Source: Bremerella alba
Lineage (GTDB): Bacteria > Planctomycetota > Planctomycetia > Pirellulales > Pirellulaceae
Direction of reading: 5' to 3'
Length of the DNA: 64,000 nucleotides
Assembly: GCF_013618625.1 (NCBI RefSeq)
Contig: NZ_JABRWO010000009.1
Location: 186,001 to 250,000 of the forward strand
In this document: positions 27,710-37,438 of the stretch, in pieces
How the letters are laid out: the number at the start of each line of letters is the position of its first letter
Numbering within the stretch: the first letter of the stretch is position 1
The notes under the pieces: generated by a model
Told to the model about the DNA's origin: nothing
The model's input: the letters and a program-made list of their open reading frames with translations, nothing else
Databases searched by the model: none
Made by a program: the position numbers and the translations under genes

Positions 27710-30700
27710 ATGTCGACTTTCAAGTGCCCAAGTTGCCAGGCCGATCTGCCAGACTTTCAGCAATCGGCTGGGTTTTGCCCTTATTGCGATGCGAAATGGG
27801 GAGAGGCATCCGCCGAGAAAGATGCTTCCGAAAACTCGGCCACACTCAATATCGATAGCGAAAGCATCGGCGATGATTTGGAAGACGAAAGTCAACCTGC
27901 TCCCGAACCGCCTGGTAGCCAAACAATTGAACTGGAAATGGACCAAGCTCAGCCTGAGACTGGCATCAATCAGACGATCGATTTACCAGAGGGAGCTGAC
28001 GTTGGCCTAGAGTTCATGGGTAAGGACGAAGCAGATAGCGGCCAAACAATCCAGCTGAGCGGCGAAGACACATCGTCTACGATCGTGCCGGATATCGCTT
28101 CGCGAGCCGAAGACCCCAATCAGACGATCCATCTCGATCACAACGACACTTCCGATAGCAACGTCAATCAAACGATTGATCTTCCTCCTGGCGGAAGTGT
28201 CGATTCGATGCAGACGATCGATCTCGATTCGTCTCAAGAAGGGGATCGAAACGCCCAGACGATGGCGTTTCAGCTAAACGCCGACAATCAACAAACGATC
28301 GATATTGGCGAAAGTCCTGGTGACCAGGAAGATTTGCACGTCACCTTTGGCTCGAAGCCGCTGTCGCCTAGCGATGTCAAGCGTTATTGGGGTTCTGGCG
28401 ATGGCTCGCCTCTGCAGACGATGCGTACGGCAACCGTTAGCAAGGCGAAAGAGCTTGGGGTCGACTTGCGCCGCCGGGTTCTTTCCGATCAGGAAGAAGG
28501 TTCCGATTACGCGATTATCAATCAGATTGGCAAAGGGGGCATGGGGGTTGTCTACGCGGCCAAGCAAAAGTCGCTTCGCCGTCGCGTAGCCGTCAAAACG
28601 TTGAAACGCGATATCGGACAGCGTGAAGACGATCGAGCCAAGTTCCTTAGTGAAGCCGTCATTACCGGGGTGCTCGACCATCCGAACATTGTTCCGATTC
28701 ATGAACTTGGCCAAACCGAAGACGGCACGCTTTTCTATTCGATGAAATGTGTGACCGGAACAGAGTGGCATAAGGTCGTCCGGAATAAAACAGAAGCAGA
28801 GAACCTGGATATCTTTTTGAAGGTGGCTGACGCCGTAGCGTTTGCCCATTCCAGGAACGTCATTCACCGTGACCTGAAGCCTGAAAACGTCATGCTCGGC
28901 GAGTACGGTGAAGTGCTTGTCATGGACTGGGGTTTAGCCGTTGATTTAAATCGTAAAGAAGAATTCACCATGGGGGGCACACCGGCATATATGTCGCCGG
29001 AAATGGCCAAGGGCCCCTTGGATCGAATTGGCAAGTGCAGCGATATCTATCTGCTGGGGGCGATGCTCTATGAAATCGTCACCGGTTTTCCACCACATGC
29101 AGCATCAACAATTACTGAGTGTCTGGTCGCCGCGGCGCAGAACGTGATCGTCCGCTCGGATTCAACGAGCCGACTGAAGAATATCGCCTTGAAGGCCATG
29201 GCAACCTCGCCGAAGTTGCGATTCAACTCGGTTGCGCTGCTGCAGGAAGAGGTTCGCAAGTATCAAGCGACGGCTCAAAGTATCGAGCTTACCAATACGG
29301 CCCAGAAGGAACTCGATACGGCGAAAGAAACGGAGAATTACGAGCTCTTTTCGAGAGCCATGTTCGGGTTCGAAGATGCACTCAAGCTGTGGAGCGAAAA
29401 CGACTCTGCAGATCGCGGTATTCATGAAACGCGTCAGGAATATGCCAAGTGTGCGCTCAAGAAGGCAGACTACGACCTGGGGCTGCAGCTAGTTGGCCCA
29501 ACGGATCCGGACGAAGCCCCCATTTACCAAGATCTGATGACCGCAAAAGCGGACTCAGAGCGGACGGCTCGCAATGCGAAGTTTGCTCGCTATGTGGCCG
29601 TGGGTTCGCTGATGTTTGCGTTGATCGGTGCCGGGATAGGCTTGTTTATCATCAATGGACTTTATCAAAAGGCCGAAGAAGCTGCGCAGATTGCGATCAC
29701 CGCCGAACAGGAAGCCACCAAGCAGCGCGATGACGCACAGAATGCACGAGAAATAGCAGAGAATCTGGCGAAAGACCTGGAAACTGAGAAAGTCGCACTG
29801 CAAACGTCCAACAAAAAACTCGATGTGGCGCTTACAGAAATTCAAGCAACCTATACCGTCTTGGAGATGAACGCCGAAACCATTAAGGGGCAAAACACCA
29901 AACTGGAAAAACAACGCGACGATCTACAAACGGCCCTGGTAACGGTAGAGCAAGAACGTAATCGCGCGAAGTTTGCCGGCATGTTTGCGTCGGTAGGGCT
30001 GGCGCAATCCAAAGTCGAATCCAATGATATCTCGGCGGCCTTGAATTTGTTATCAGGCGTTCCTGTCGAGTATCGTGGGTGGGAATGGAAACATCTGGCC
30101 TATCTTTGCCACCCGGACGTTCCTCGTATTACATTCAAGGTAGCAGCTACCTCGGTTGCCATTTCTCCAGATGGTCAGTGGACAGCGATTGGAACCGATG
30201 ACGGAGGAGTTGACGTCTATCCCACGCTAAACGCCGTCGCGCCCGGCATCATGCCTAAGCACGTGGATATGGCAGATAGCCGAATTACGGCACTTCAGTT
30301 CTCTAACGACGGGAAGCAGCTATGGATTGGTACAGATCATTCTCAGAAGTACCTCCAGGTTTGGGATCTTCAGAATAAACCCACCGTGGTTACGCTGAAT
30401 AAGCTCAACACGGTTTCGCCGTATCCCCTGGTTAGTGCTATTGAGTTTATGCCTGATAATAGCGGAACAGCCTTTGTTGCCGTGAGTGGGCGTTGCTACC
30501 GGATCAATGCGAAAGACCTCAAGGGCGAAGCAGTGGTTTCGGTTGACAGCGTTTTCGATTTGGCGATTTCGCCCAATGGTCAGGAGTATGTCCACACGGA
30601 AGAGTTTCAAGGTGCAAATCGTATTATGCGGTTGTCCACGGGCAAAGCCCACAAGGAATTTGGGAAGTTGCAACTCGACGATCGCGGAACGCATTGCACC

Positions 30701-33130
30701 TATCTGACGAACGATTTGGTTGTGATTGCCTTAGCCGACGGTAGTCTCAAGCTGTGGGGTGGACCAAGTAAGCTAAACGAGGTCGCTTTTTCGCTGCCTT
30801 CGCAGGCCAACCAGTTATCGTTCGACCCGCAAAAAAGCCTCGTCTCGGTGGCATTGGCTGATGGCTCGTTGAAATTGTTGCGTTTCGATCCCACTTCCAA
30901 TGAGTTGTCCGAGTACAAGACTCTGAGGGGGCACCAAGGCCCAGTGTTGGGCTGTGCTCTGCACCTCAGTCAGCCGACCATCGTTTCGGTTTCCGAAGAT
31001 AACACCTCACGATTCTGGAACTACGAAACTTACCAGGATCGTTTAGAGTTAGATCTCGACGACAGTCTCCTCTGGGCTGGGTTTTCAGAAAATGGAAATC
31101 AATTTGTAACCGGCGATCGAGGAGGTCGTGCTCGGATTTGGAATAGCAATTCCAGCAGCGAAAAGCCACTCCAGGAACTTGTTGTTGGCGATTGGACCCA
31201 TCAGAACGTGGCTCTGGCGTCGGTCTCGCTGCCACTGGGTGAGGGTAAGCATGTCGTTACAGCGGATCCTGATGTTGGTGTCGCCGTTTGGGATCTCAAA
31301 TCGCAACAAATCGTTTGGAATCAAAAGACGCTGGCTAATTCTCATCAGCTTGCTGTCGTTCCCAAGACGGACCGATTTATTTACCTCGATATGGTTAAGG
31401 ATGGACAAGGGAATGAGAAGACCATGATTCGTGCGGCCAATGCCCAGGGCGAATCAATCTTTAATGTCCATAGCTTGGTGGAAGCGAAGCAGATCCTCGA
31501 CATGGTGGTATCGCCAAGCGGAAATTACTTAGCAATGCGAAGTCCCAATGGGATTCGTATATTTCCCATGCCATCGTCCAGCGATACAAAACTGGCGACA
31601 GAAATTTGGACTTCGGATACAGACCCGGTTTTACAAATGAAGTTTCGATCGGATGATACCATTTTGCTGGGCTACCGTCCGGGACTAAATACCGGACACG
31701 TTTCGATGGTCAATTTCAAGACTCGTAAAGTCATTCATAACTTCCCAGGCATGGAAGGCGATATGCGATACTTGCACTTTGGCTTGTCTCCTGACGAGTC
31801 CCATGTTGCAATTGCCTACACCAATTACTCTGCGTCGCCGACAGGCCGCTTGAAAAGCCCAGAGTCGCAAGTCAGTTACTATGCATTGGATAGTCCCCAG
31901 CAACCCGTCAAATCCGTCAAGTGCGATGGAGCTGCAGCGTATCCGGCAATTTCTGACGACAACAAGGTGGTCTATTTCATTCAGCAGCACCGTCCCGGCG
32001 AGCGTGACATCGCACGCTGGGAGGTTTCCAAGCCTGAGAGCGAGGTCTTCTCGCATCTAGCAAAAGGAATCGATGCGACCGGGACGGCATCGCGGAAAGT
32101 CGCGCAAGTCGAAGTAATTCCTGGTTCGCCGGACGAAATTCTGGTGGCGTTTATCAATCGCGATATCGAGATATGGAATACGTCCACGGATAAGAATCTT
32201 GCCCGGTTGGCACCATCGCGGGCCGTGATCTTCTGCGAGTTCTACAACAATGACCAGCAGGTCGTGACGGTCCATATTGATGGTCTGGTCCGCGTATGGG
32301 ATGCCAAAACCGGAAAAGTCATCGATCAATACGACGCCCAGTATCAAACGCTTCAAGCGGCAGCGAAAATTGATAATCTGTTAGCCGTAGGCGGAAGTGC
32401 GGGCGAGGTGGTTGTGTTTGATTTGGCCAAAAAGACCGCTGTGCAAACGTTACCTTACAAGGATGCGGACATTGATGCTTTGGCTTGGGCGCCTGCACAG
32501 CAGAACCCGGCGCTGATGATCGCCAGCAGTCAGATGAAGCCAGATGCAGATTCCGGAGAACGGTTGGTTGGCTCTTTGAATTTAGTCGACAGTGGTATTT
32601 GGCAGCCGATCGGGGAAGCTTTTGCTGAGCATCCAGGACGTTATCGAAGTCTGACTGCTTCGAAGCATGGTGCCCGCTTCGCGGCGACCAGTAGTGACAC
32701 AGGTATTCGCCTATGGGCAGATGTTCCCCTGGCAGATTTGTCAACGCAGGAGCCGCGTCTTCTGGAGGGACATTCGACAGATGTCACCAGCGCCGCTTTC
32801 TCCGCCAACGGCGAGCGGTTGGTTACCGGAAGCTTTGATGGTTCGCTGACGGTTTGGTTTGTGGATCGCCCGATCATGAATGCTGAAAACGCTGGCGAAG
32901 AAGGCACGCAAGGCGAATTGCACGTTCAGCAATTTGTGCCGTTGAAGGGACATCGCAAAGAAATTTCGTCAATTGTCTTCTCACCTAACAGTGAATTGCT
33001 GTTGACCTCGTCGTTAGATCGTAGCGCCATCCTCTGGTTCACAACCAATTTGCCTGACAACTTGGCAGGGAATGTAGTCCCAGGGGAGGGGGAGGTGGCC
33101 TCGGCAGAGGTGCCAGCCACGCAGCGATAG
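27710..33130 (+). CDS. Transmembrane Ser/Thr protein kinase with N-terminal zinc ribbon and C-terminal WD40 repeats
   Basis: An 1806-residue protein. Residues 6-26 hold a zinc ribbon (CPSC...CPYC). Residues 44-240 are acidic and low-complexity, with QTI-type motifs at Thr 72, 89, 113, 139, 155, 169, 184, 196 and 237. The kinase domain (about 266-520) has GKGGMGVVY, the VAVK lysine, HRDLKPEN with Asp388, DWG at 406-408 in place of DFG, and GTPAYMSPEMA. One membrane helix (about 627-650) is followed by a coiled coil (about 650-760) and a long WD40 propeller region from about 815 (VWDLQN, RIWNSN, EIWNTS, RVWDAK). Two FHA proteins in the same locus are its likely partners, as in the PpkA-Fha control of T6SS. 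The catalytic residues appear intact. Start supported by GAGGGA. Confidence 0.9.
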   Translation: MSTFKCPSCQADLPDFQQSAGFCPYCDAKWGEASAEKDASENSATLNIDSESIGDDLEDESQPAPEPPGSQTIELEMDQAQPETGINQTIDLPEGADVGLEFMGKDEADSGQTIQLSGEDTSSTIVPDIASRAEDPNQTIHLDHNDTSDSNVNQTIDLPPGGSVDSMQTIDLDSSQEGDRNAQTMAFQLNADNQQTIDIGESPGDQEDLHVTFGSKPLSPSDVKRYWGSGDGSPLQTMRTATVSKAKELGVDLRRRVLSDQEEGSDYAIINQIGKGGMGVVYAAKQKSLRRRVAVKTLKRDIGQREDDRAKFLSEAVITGVLDHPNIVPIHELGQTEDGTLFYSMKCVTGTEWHKVVRNKTEAENLDIFLKVADAVAFAHSRNVIHRDLKPENVMLGEYGEVLVMDWGLAVDLNRKEEFTMGGTPAYMSPEMAKGPLDRIGKCSDIYLLGAMLYEIVTGFPPHAASTITECLVAAAQNVIVRSDSTSRLKNIALKAMATSPKLRFNSVALLQEEVRKYQATAQSIELTNTAQKELDTAKETENYELFSRAMFGFEDALKLWSENDSADRGIHETRQEYAKCALKKADYDLGLQLVGPTDPDEAPIYQDLMTAKADSERTARNAKFARYVAVGSLMFALIGAGIGLFIINGLYQKAEEAAQIAITAEQEATKQRDDAQNAREIAENLAKDLETEKVALQTSNKKLDVALTEIQATYTVLEMNAETIKGQNTKLEKQRDDLQTALVTVEQERNRAKFAGMFASVGLAQSKVESNDISAALNLLSGVPVEYRGWEWKHLAYLCHPDVPRITFKVAATSVAISPDGQWTAIGTDDGGVDVYPTLNAVAPGIMPKHVDMADSRITALQFSNDGKQLWIGTDHSQKYLQVWDLQNKPTVVTLNKLNTVSPYPLVSAIEFMPDNSGTAFVAVSGRCYRINAKDLKGEAVVSVDSVFDLAISPNGQEYVHTEEFQGANRIMRLSTGKAHKEFGKLQLDDRGTHCTYLTNDLVVIALADGSLKLWGGPSKLNEVAFSLPSQANQLSFDPQKSLVSVALADGSLKLLRFDPTSNELSEYKTLRGHQGPVLGCALHLSQPTIVSVSEDNTSRFWNYETYQDRLELDLDDSLLWAGFSENGNQFVTGDRGGRARIWNSNSSSEKPLQELVVGDWTHQNVALASVSLPLGEGKHVVTADPDVGVAVWDLKSQQIVWNQKTLANSHQLAVVPKTDRFIYLDMVKDGQGNEKTMIRAANAQGESIFNVHSLVEAKQILDMVVSPSGNYLAMRSPNGIRIFPMPSSSDTKLATEIWTSDTDPVLQMKFRSDDTILLGYRPGLNTGHVSMVNFKTRKVIHNFPGMEGDMRYLHFGLSPDESHVAIAYTNYSASPTGRLKSPESQVSYYALDSPQQPVKSVKCDGAAAYPAISDDNKVVYFIQQHRPGERDIARWEVSKPESEVFSHLAKGIDATGTASRKVAQVEVIPGSPDEILVAFINRDIEIWNTSTDKNLARLAPSRAVIFCEFYNNDQQVVTVHIDGLVRVWDAKTGKVIDQYDAQYQTLQAAAKIDNLLAVGGSAGEVVVFDLAKKTAVQTLPYKDADIDALAWAPAQQNPALMIASSQMKPDADSGERLVGSLNLVDSGIWQPIGEAFAEHPGRYRSLTASKHGARFAATSSDTGIRLWADVPLADLSTQEPRLLEGHSTDVTSAAFSANGERLVTGSFDGSLTVWFVDRPIMNAENAGEEGTQGELHVQQFVPLKGHRKEISSIVFSPNSELLLTSSLDRSAILWFTTNLPDNLAGNVVPGEGEVASAEVPATQR

Positions 33131-33226
33131 CGTCGATTCATCGACGCGGTGTGATGGATAATTAAGAAACGTTGCCATTTTCATGCAATTTTCCGAAAAC
33201 CCGGCGGAAAACTAGTAAAACTTTGG

Positions 33227-33244
33227 CAAGAGAAATCTCTCTTG
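33227..33244. promoter_or_regulatory. Operator-like palindrome upstream of the FHA gene
   Basis: CAAGAGA-AATC-TCTCTTG is a perfect 7-bp inverted repeat with a four-base spacer, 57 bases before the FHA gene start. A second short inverted repeat (TTTTCCG at 33189-33195, CGGAAAA at 33205-33211) lies 15 bases upstream and may be a weak end signal for the kinase gene. The nonamer GGATAATTA also occurs twice in this gap. A binding protein cannot be named. Confidence 0.35.
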
Positions 33245-33301
33245 TTGGATAATTAGAATAGCGATAAACGAGCATATACTGGCAAACAGTCTCATTCGCT
33301 A

Positions 33302-34558
33302 ATGGAGAGTTCTTCCTTGCGTTTCGCGCTTCAAATCTATTCTGTGAATTCCGGTAGTCGTCGAGTTTGGCTCGATGCGGGTCAAACGATCCGTATTGGT
33401 CGTACTACGCGCTCCGACTTGACTGTCCCTGATGATCCGCATTTGTCGGGCCTTCATTTTTCGATTGTCCGCGAGTCAGATGCGGTCGTCTTGAAGGATC
33501 TGCAGAGCCGCAATGGGACATTTGTTAACGGGGCCAAAGTTGGTACCGCTCTGGAATTGCACGATGGCGATGTCATCGTCGCAGGCAAGACCCAGTTCCA
33601 GTTTGTGGCCGTGAACGATTTGCCGGGCGCAAATGTCGGTAACGTTCCTCCGGTATCTCCCGGAGCATTGCCAGCATCGTCACCTTCCGGTACTAATTCC
33701 GCTCAGTTTGATTATGACCGCACTGAGTCGATTTCGCCGGAGAACAATCCTTTTTTCAATGCTGCCAGTCAGTCTCACGATTCACGGACGATTCAAAACT
33801 ATCCACGGTTAAGCAGTCAATCGTTTAAAGACGTTCGGCGTAATGCTGGTCTTGGTAGTGACTACCCTGGCCGTCGCTCGGTACAGATTCCCGAAACAGG
33901 TGACAACGACGACGCGAAGCAGTCGATCCCTTCGCCGTCGAGCGGAAGCGTCTCCGGCAACCAGCCGTTGCCCCAGCGATCGTTGACGGCTGCTGAGTTG
34001 TCGAGAGGGTTGCAGATGCGTTACGAAACGCGGATGGCCCCTTCAGGCATGACTTACTTCTGCCCTCGCAACGAAGTGAAACCACCGACCGACGTCGCGG
34101 ACTTTATCGGTCAGAATCGGTTTCTTTACGCGGTGGTCAATTTCGGTCGTTTGCAGCCCCAGCAACAGCCTGGATTTTATAATGAAGCTATCGCAGCAGG
34201 GGCTGTTCAAATTTCGAGTACTCAACTCTTGATTCCCAAGCGAGACGCCGTGGCATTTCACGGGATATTGCGTCATACGTGGGGACAAGACGCTATGATT
34301 TGCATGGCCAGTCGCCTGAATAAGCTGGAGTTCATGAGCTTGGCCTATCGCCTGACCAATGAATTGGCGAGCCCGGCCCAGCTATTGAACCATCTTTATT
34401 CGGATGGTCAGTACACCAACTATGGTTTCCTCGAAGGGGTCTCGGCTGTCTTGCTGGAGATTGAACGAGGTGCTCGGTGGGTGATCTTTAAGAATGATTC
34501 CGAGATCCGTACATGGCGAACGCTTGGATTGCCATGCCCGCCGGAACTTGTCGGATAG
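33302..34558 (+). CDS. FHA-domain protein with DUF4123-like C-terminal domain
   Basis: The 418-residue protein has an N-terminal FHA domain (about 8-103) with the phosphothreonine-binding signatures IRIGRTTRSDL, LSGLHFSI and LQSRNGTFVNG. A Ser/Pro-rich linker (104-235) follows. The C-terminal domain (about 236-418) has LYAVVNFGRLQ, a central STQLLIP strand and HTWGQDAMICMASRLNKLEF. The last part resembles the DUF4123 (Tap/TEC) adaptor fold, whose members load effectors onto VgrG. It follows the kinase gene and converges on the PAAR-vgrG-hcp genes, consistent with an adaptor whose activity depends on phosphothreonine. An alternative TTG start at 33317, with GGAGAG seven bases before it, would remove five residues. 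The FHA call is firm; DUF4123 likeness is by eye. Confidence 0.85.
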   Translation: MESSSLRFALQIYSVNSGSRRVWLDAGQTIRIGRTTRSDLTVPDDPHLSGLHFSIVRESDAVVLKDLQSRNGTFVNGAKVGTALELHDGDVIVAGKTQFQFVAVNDLPGANVGNVPPVSPGALPASSPSGTNSAQFDYDRTESISPENNPFFNAASQSHDSRTIQNYPRLSSQSFKDVRRNAGLGSDYPGRRSVQIPETGDNDDAKQSIPSPSSGSVSGNQPLPQRSLTAAELSRGLQMRYETRMAPSGMTYFCPRNEVKPPTDVADFIGQNRFLYAVVNFGRLQPQQQPGFYNEAIAAGAVQISSTQLLIPKRDAVAFHGILRHTWGQDAMICMASRLNKLEFMSLAYRLTNELASPAQLLNHLYSDGQYTNYGFLEGVSAVLLEIERGARWVIFKNDSEIRTWRTLGLPCPPELVG

Positions 34559-34626
34559 GATCCCGTCCCGGTTACTCTTCGGTATGAAGTTCCCAGGCAG
34601 AGATCGCGATCTAGAGAGGGGCTCTG

Positions 34627-34917
34627 CTACCCGCCGATCATCACCTGTGGGAAACCAATGGTAATGACCCCGCCATGAGCCGTGTTATCGCCAAGGCGTG
34701 CCGCCGGCATAAAGCCAATCATGACGGTCGCAGAGCCTTTCGCAATAACGTCCGGCGGACCTACGCAGACAGCCATATCCCCAACGCGAGCCGCGGGCAT
34801 GAAACCAATCAGTACGTTGGGAGATCCCATGCACACAGGTCCACCAACGTGCGGGACCGGGCCCGGATTGACCATCGGACAAGTGTGCATGTCACTAATT
34901 CGAGCAGCTGGCGGCAT
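34627..34917 (-). CDS. PAAR-domain spike-tip protein
   Basis: A 96-residue PAAR protein that caps the VgrG trimer as a sharp metal-bound cone. It opens with PPAARISDMHTCP and has two internal repeats of the form IGFMPAARxGD. Candidate zinc ligands are His11, His23, Cys51 and His81, matching the three His plus one Cys pattern of PAAR tips. It lies 24 bases after vgrG in the same operon and has no effector extension, so cargo would have to attach through VgrG or an adaptor. Confidence 0.95.
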   Translation of the reverse strand: MPPAARISDMHTCPMVNPGPVPHVGGPVCMGSPNVLIGFMPAARVGDMAVCVGPPDVIAKGSATVMIGFMPAARLGDNTAHGGVITIGFPQVMIGG

Positions 34918-34941
34918 GGGTGACCTCTTCGGCTAAAAACA

Positions 34942-37290
34942 TTATTCGGGTGCGGACTTGAAACCTGTTTCTTCCGTGTGAGCGATATCTGGCTTGGTTG
35001 GCTCGGCTTCCGGTACGTTCTGTTCTGGTTTGATAGGTTGATCCGGTGCCTTGGGCTTGGCATCGGCCGCAGGGGATGCTGAGCCACCACTATTAATGTT
35101 GACCAGGGTCCCTTGGATGAAGACGCCGCCCGGATTGATGTTAATGAAGTTGCCACCAACCTTCAAAGACAGGCTAATACCGGCCTCGATGTTCACATTC
35201 ATTCCGGCCTTGATATTCAAGTCCATGCCGGCGCCATAATTCATGTTCATGCCAGCTTTGGATTGGAGGTCCATTCCGGCCTCGGTGCTGATGTTCGATC
35301 CGGCCTTCGAGTTGTAGTCGGTATCGACACCGATGTGAAGCGAACTGGAACTTTGCCGCCAGTCGCTATCAACGGAAATATCCTGCGAACCTTTGATCCA
35401 GGTTTTGGAATCACCTTCGTTGGTCAGTCCCAAGCCATCTTGCCCGATAAGAATCCCGACGTTCTTCTCGATGACGATCGCCAAGTTACCTCCAGAGGGC
35501 TCCTCGCCGTTGCCAACCATCAGGTGATGATTGCCTTCGATATGCTCGATTTGATGGCGTTTAACATTGATCTCTTTGTCTTGATAAACCATTTCCCGCT
35601 GGGAACCGCCTTTTTGGTTGTCCTTGCCGTCCTCGTTTTCCCAACCAATGATTTGCGAACGGTTGCCGAAGGTGCGATTGCGCGAGTCATTGAGAACACG
35701 GAAATCTAAGTCCTTCTGGGCGTGAAGGAAGATGCGTTCTTTCTCGGCCTTGTCGTCAAAGAACAGCTCGTTAAAACCCTCACCGCCTGGCGTACTGTTA
35801 GTCTTGAAGTACGTTTTCGCCTTATCGTCGGGCAGGTTGTAAGCCGTCTTTTGGATTTCGTTATAGACGGATCCAACCACGAGCGGTCGGTCTGGGTTAC
35901 CGTCTAAAAAGTCGACGACCACTTCCTGGCCAATCCTCGGAATGGAAAGAAATCCCCATTTCTTTCCAGCGGAAGCTTGGGCTACACGCACCCAGCAAGA
36001 GATCTCTGTGTCGGGTTTTTTGCGGTCCTTGTTCTTCGGCCGTGCCCAGTGGAATAAGCACTTGATTCGTGCATACTCGTCGGTGTGAATTTCTTCGCCA
36101 TCCGGCCCCACCACGGTTGCCGTCTGAATGCCGGCTACTGACGGCTTGGGTGTTGTACGTGGCGGATTGAATAACGCGTCTTCCGAAACACAGGTAAATG
36201 TATTGCTGTACTCGGTACCCGACTCTGAACCGGTGGTGTAGCTCGCATTCGATCCAGAGTGTTGAATCGATATGATGGCGAACGTTTTGCCGTCGTCTGC
36301 TTGTACCCGTTTGGAATTAAATGTGAATTTTCCGCCGGGAGCGAAGGTCGTACAGTCGCTGGTCGCCACAACGCGATCGAATGGAATTTCTTCCTCGCCC
36401 ATGCGAGTCTTAGTGAGCTCAGTTGACTGCGAACTGGCCTGCCCCGAGGACTTCGAGTCGACAAAGTCTCCTGGGTGATCGTACAGTTCGTACTTCTTAA
36501 AGTCCGAGCTGAGTTGATTGCTAATCTTAGTTTCTGAGTTCTTCTCGAAGTTCTCGTACGGTTCCTTGAAGGTATGATCGGAATGGGTCCACTTACCGGA
36601 AACGAATTCGTAGCGATGTTCCCAGTCGAGAATTTCCGACTCGTAGCCGTGGGTCCCGGCGGATGTCGAACGATGTACGGTGTCCTTTTCGGCCGTATCG
36701 AAGTAGGCCTGGACGTTGTCGGCGAGGATTAGTTTGTCGCTGTTCGAGCCGTCTCCCGAGTTGTCGAAGAAGTAGAATATGCCTGCTTCTTCCATCAAGC
36801 GGCTGACGAAGTTGAAGTCGGTCTCGCGATATTGCACGCAGTACTCAAGCTTCGGGTAGTCTTTTTGCAAATTGGTGCTGAACTTCGCAATGCTGCTGAT
36901 GGGATCGCTATTGAAGACGTCGGAAATAATTTCCGGAATGGTTTTGTCTTCAAAGATACGACAATCCGACGTTTGCGTCAGAAACCATAACCAGGGAACC
37001 ATTTCCGCACGGAATTCAACCATGGTGCCAGGCTGATAGTCAGATGAGAAACGATTGATGAAACCCTTGATGTAGCGTTTTTCGCCGTCGCCGTAAAAGA
37101 AGCGAAGCTTGACTTCCTTGTTGATGATTTCTTCTGGCTTATGTTGCAGATTCTCTCGGCGAGATACTAACGACAGTTGATAGTTAAAGAGTCTCGAGAT
37201 CCCCTCGTTCCCTGAGTACGACAAGAGAAAGAAATCTTCCCCCAGGCTGTCTTCGAGGGCAAATGCGCGGTGCTCTTTTGCTTGATTCAT
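34942..37290 (-). CDS. vgrG: T6SS spike protein VgrG (TssI)
   Basis: The 782-residue VgrG has the gp27-like head (LEDSLGEDFFLLSYSGNEGIS; LEYCVQYRETDFNFVSRLMEE), an OB-fold gp5-like part (TATVVGPDGEEIHTDEYARIK and the downstream SCWVRVAQASAGKKWG) and a C-terminal beta-helix with short repeats of the type MNMNYGAGMDLNIKAG. After the helix comes a roughly 50-residue Ala/Pro/Lys-rich tail (from about 735) that is not part of the core fold; such tails can dock adaptors or effectors. It lies between hcp, from which a terminator separates it, and the PAAR gene. No catalytic domain is fused. Confidence 0.96.
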   Translation of the reverse strand: MNQAKEHRAFALEDSLGEDFFLLSYSGNEGISRLFNYQLSLVSRRENLQHKPEEIINKEVKLRFFYGDGEKRYIKGFINRFSSDYQPGTMVEFRAEMVPWLWFLTQTSDCRIFEDKTIPEIISDVFNSDPISSIAKFSTNLQKDYPKLEYCVQYRETDFNFVSRLMEEAGIFYFFDNSGDGSNSDKLILADNVQAYFDTAEKDTVHRSTSAGTHGYESEILDWEHRYEFVSGKWTHSDHTFKEPYENFEKNSETKISNQLSSDFKKYELYDHPGDFVDSKSSGQASSQSTELTKTRMGEEEIPFDRVVATSDCTTFAPGGKFTFNSKRVQADDGKTFAIISIQHSGSNASYTTGSESGTEYSNTFTCVSEDALFNPPRTTPKPSVAGIQTATVVGPDGEEIHTDEYARIKCLFHWARPKNKDRKKPDTEISCWVRVAQASAGKKWGFLSIPRIGQEVVVDFLDGNPDRPLVVGSVYNEIQKTAYNLPDDKAKTYFKTNSTPGGEGFNELFFDDKAEKERIFLHAQKDLDFRVLNDSRNRTFGNRSQIIGWENEDGKDNQKGGSQREMVYQDKEINVKRHQIEHIEGNHHLMVGNGEEPSGGNLAIVIEKNVGILIGQDGLGLTNEGDSKTWIKGSQDISVDSDWRQSSSSLHIGVDTDYNSKAGSNISTEAGMDLQSKAGMNMNYGAGMDLNIKAGMNVNIEAGISLSLKVGGNFININPGGVFIQGTLVNINSGGSASPAADAKPKAPDQPIKPEQNVPEAEPTKPDIAHTEETGFKSAPE

Positions 37291-37382
37291 GGTCGGTGGA
37301 ACGCCCGAGGTGGTTTAGCTGAAGAATAACCAACGATCTGAAAATGTAGCGTTGATTCGACGTTCTTGCCCAGTGCGAATGC

Positions 37383-37420
37383 AAAAACGCAGGGGAACGC
37401 GAATTGCGATTCCCCTGCGT
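37383..37420 (-). terminator. Intrinsic terminator after hcp
   Basis: On the minus strand, downstream of the hcp stop, a perfect 11-bp stem (plus-strand arms 37387-37397 and 37410-37420, ACGCAGGGGAA / TTCCCCTGCGT) with a 12-base loop runs into five T residues. It separates hcp from vgrG, so hcp can be made in excess. Confidence 0.93.
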
Positions 37421-37438
37421 CGCTTTTCCGCAATCGGA

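Noticed and set aside
34675-34936. Plus-strand open frames over the PAAR gene
   Set aside because: They lie opposite the PAAR frame, whose repeats and zinc-ligand pattern are clear and which is co-directional with vgrG.
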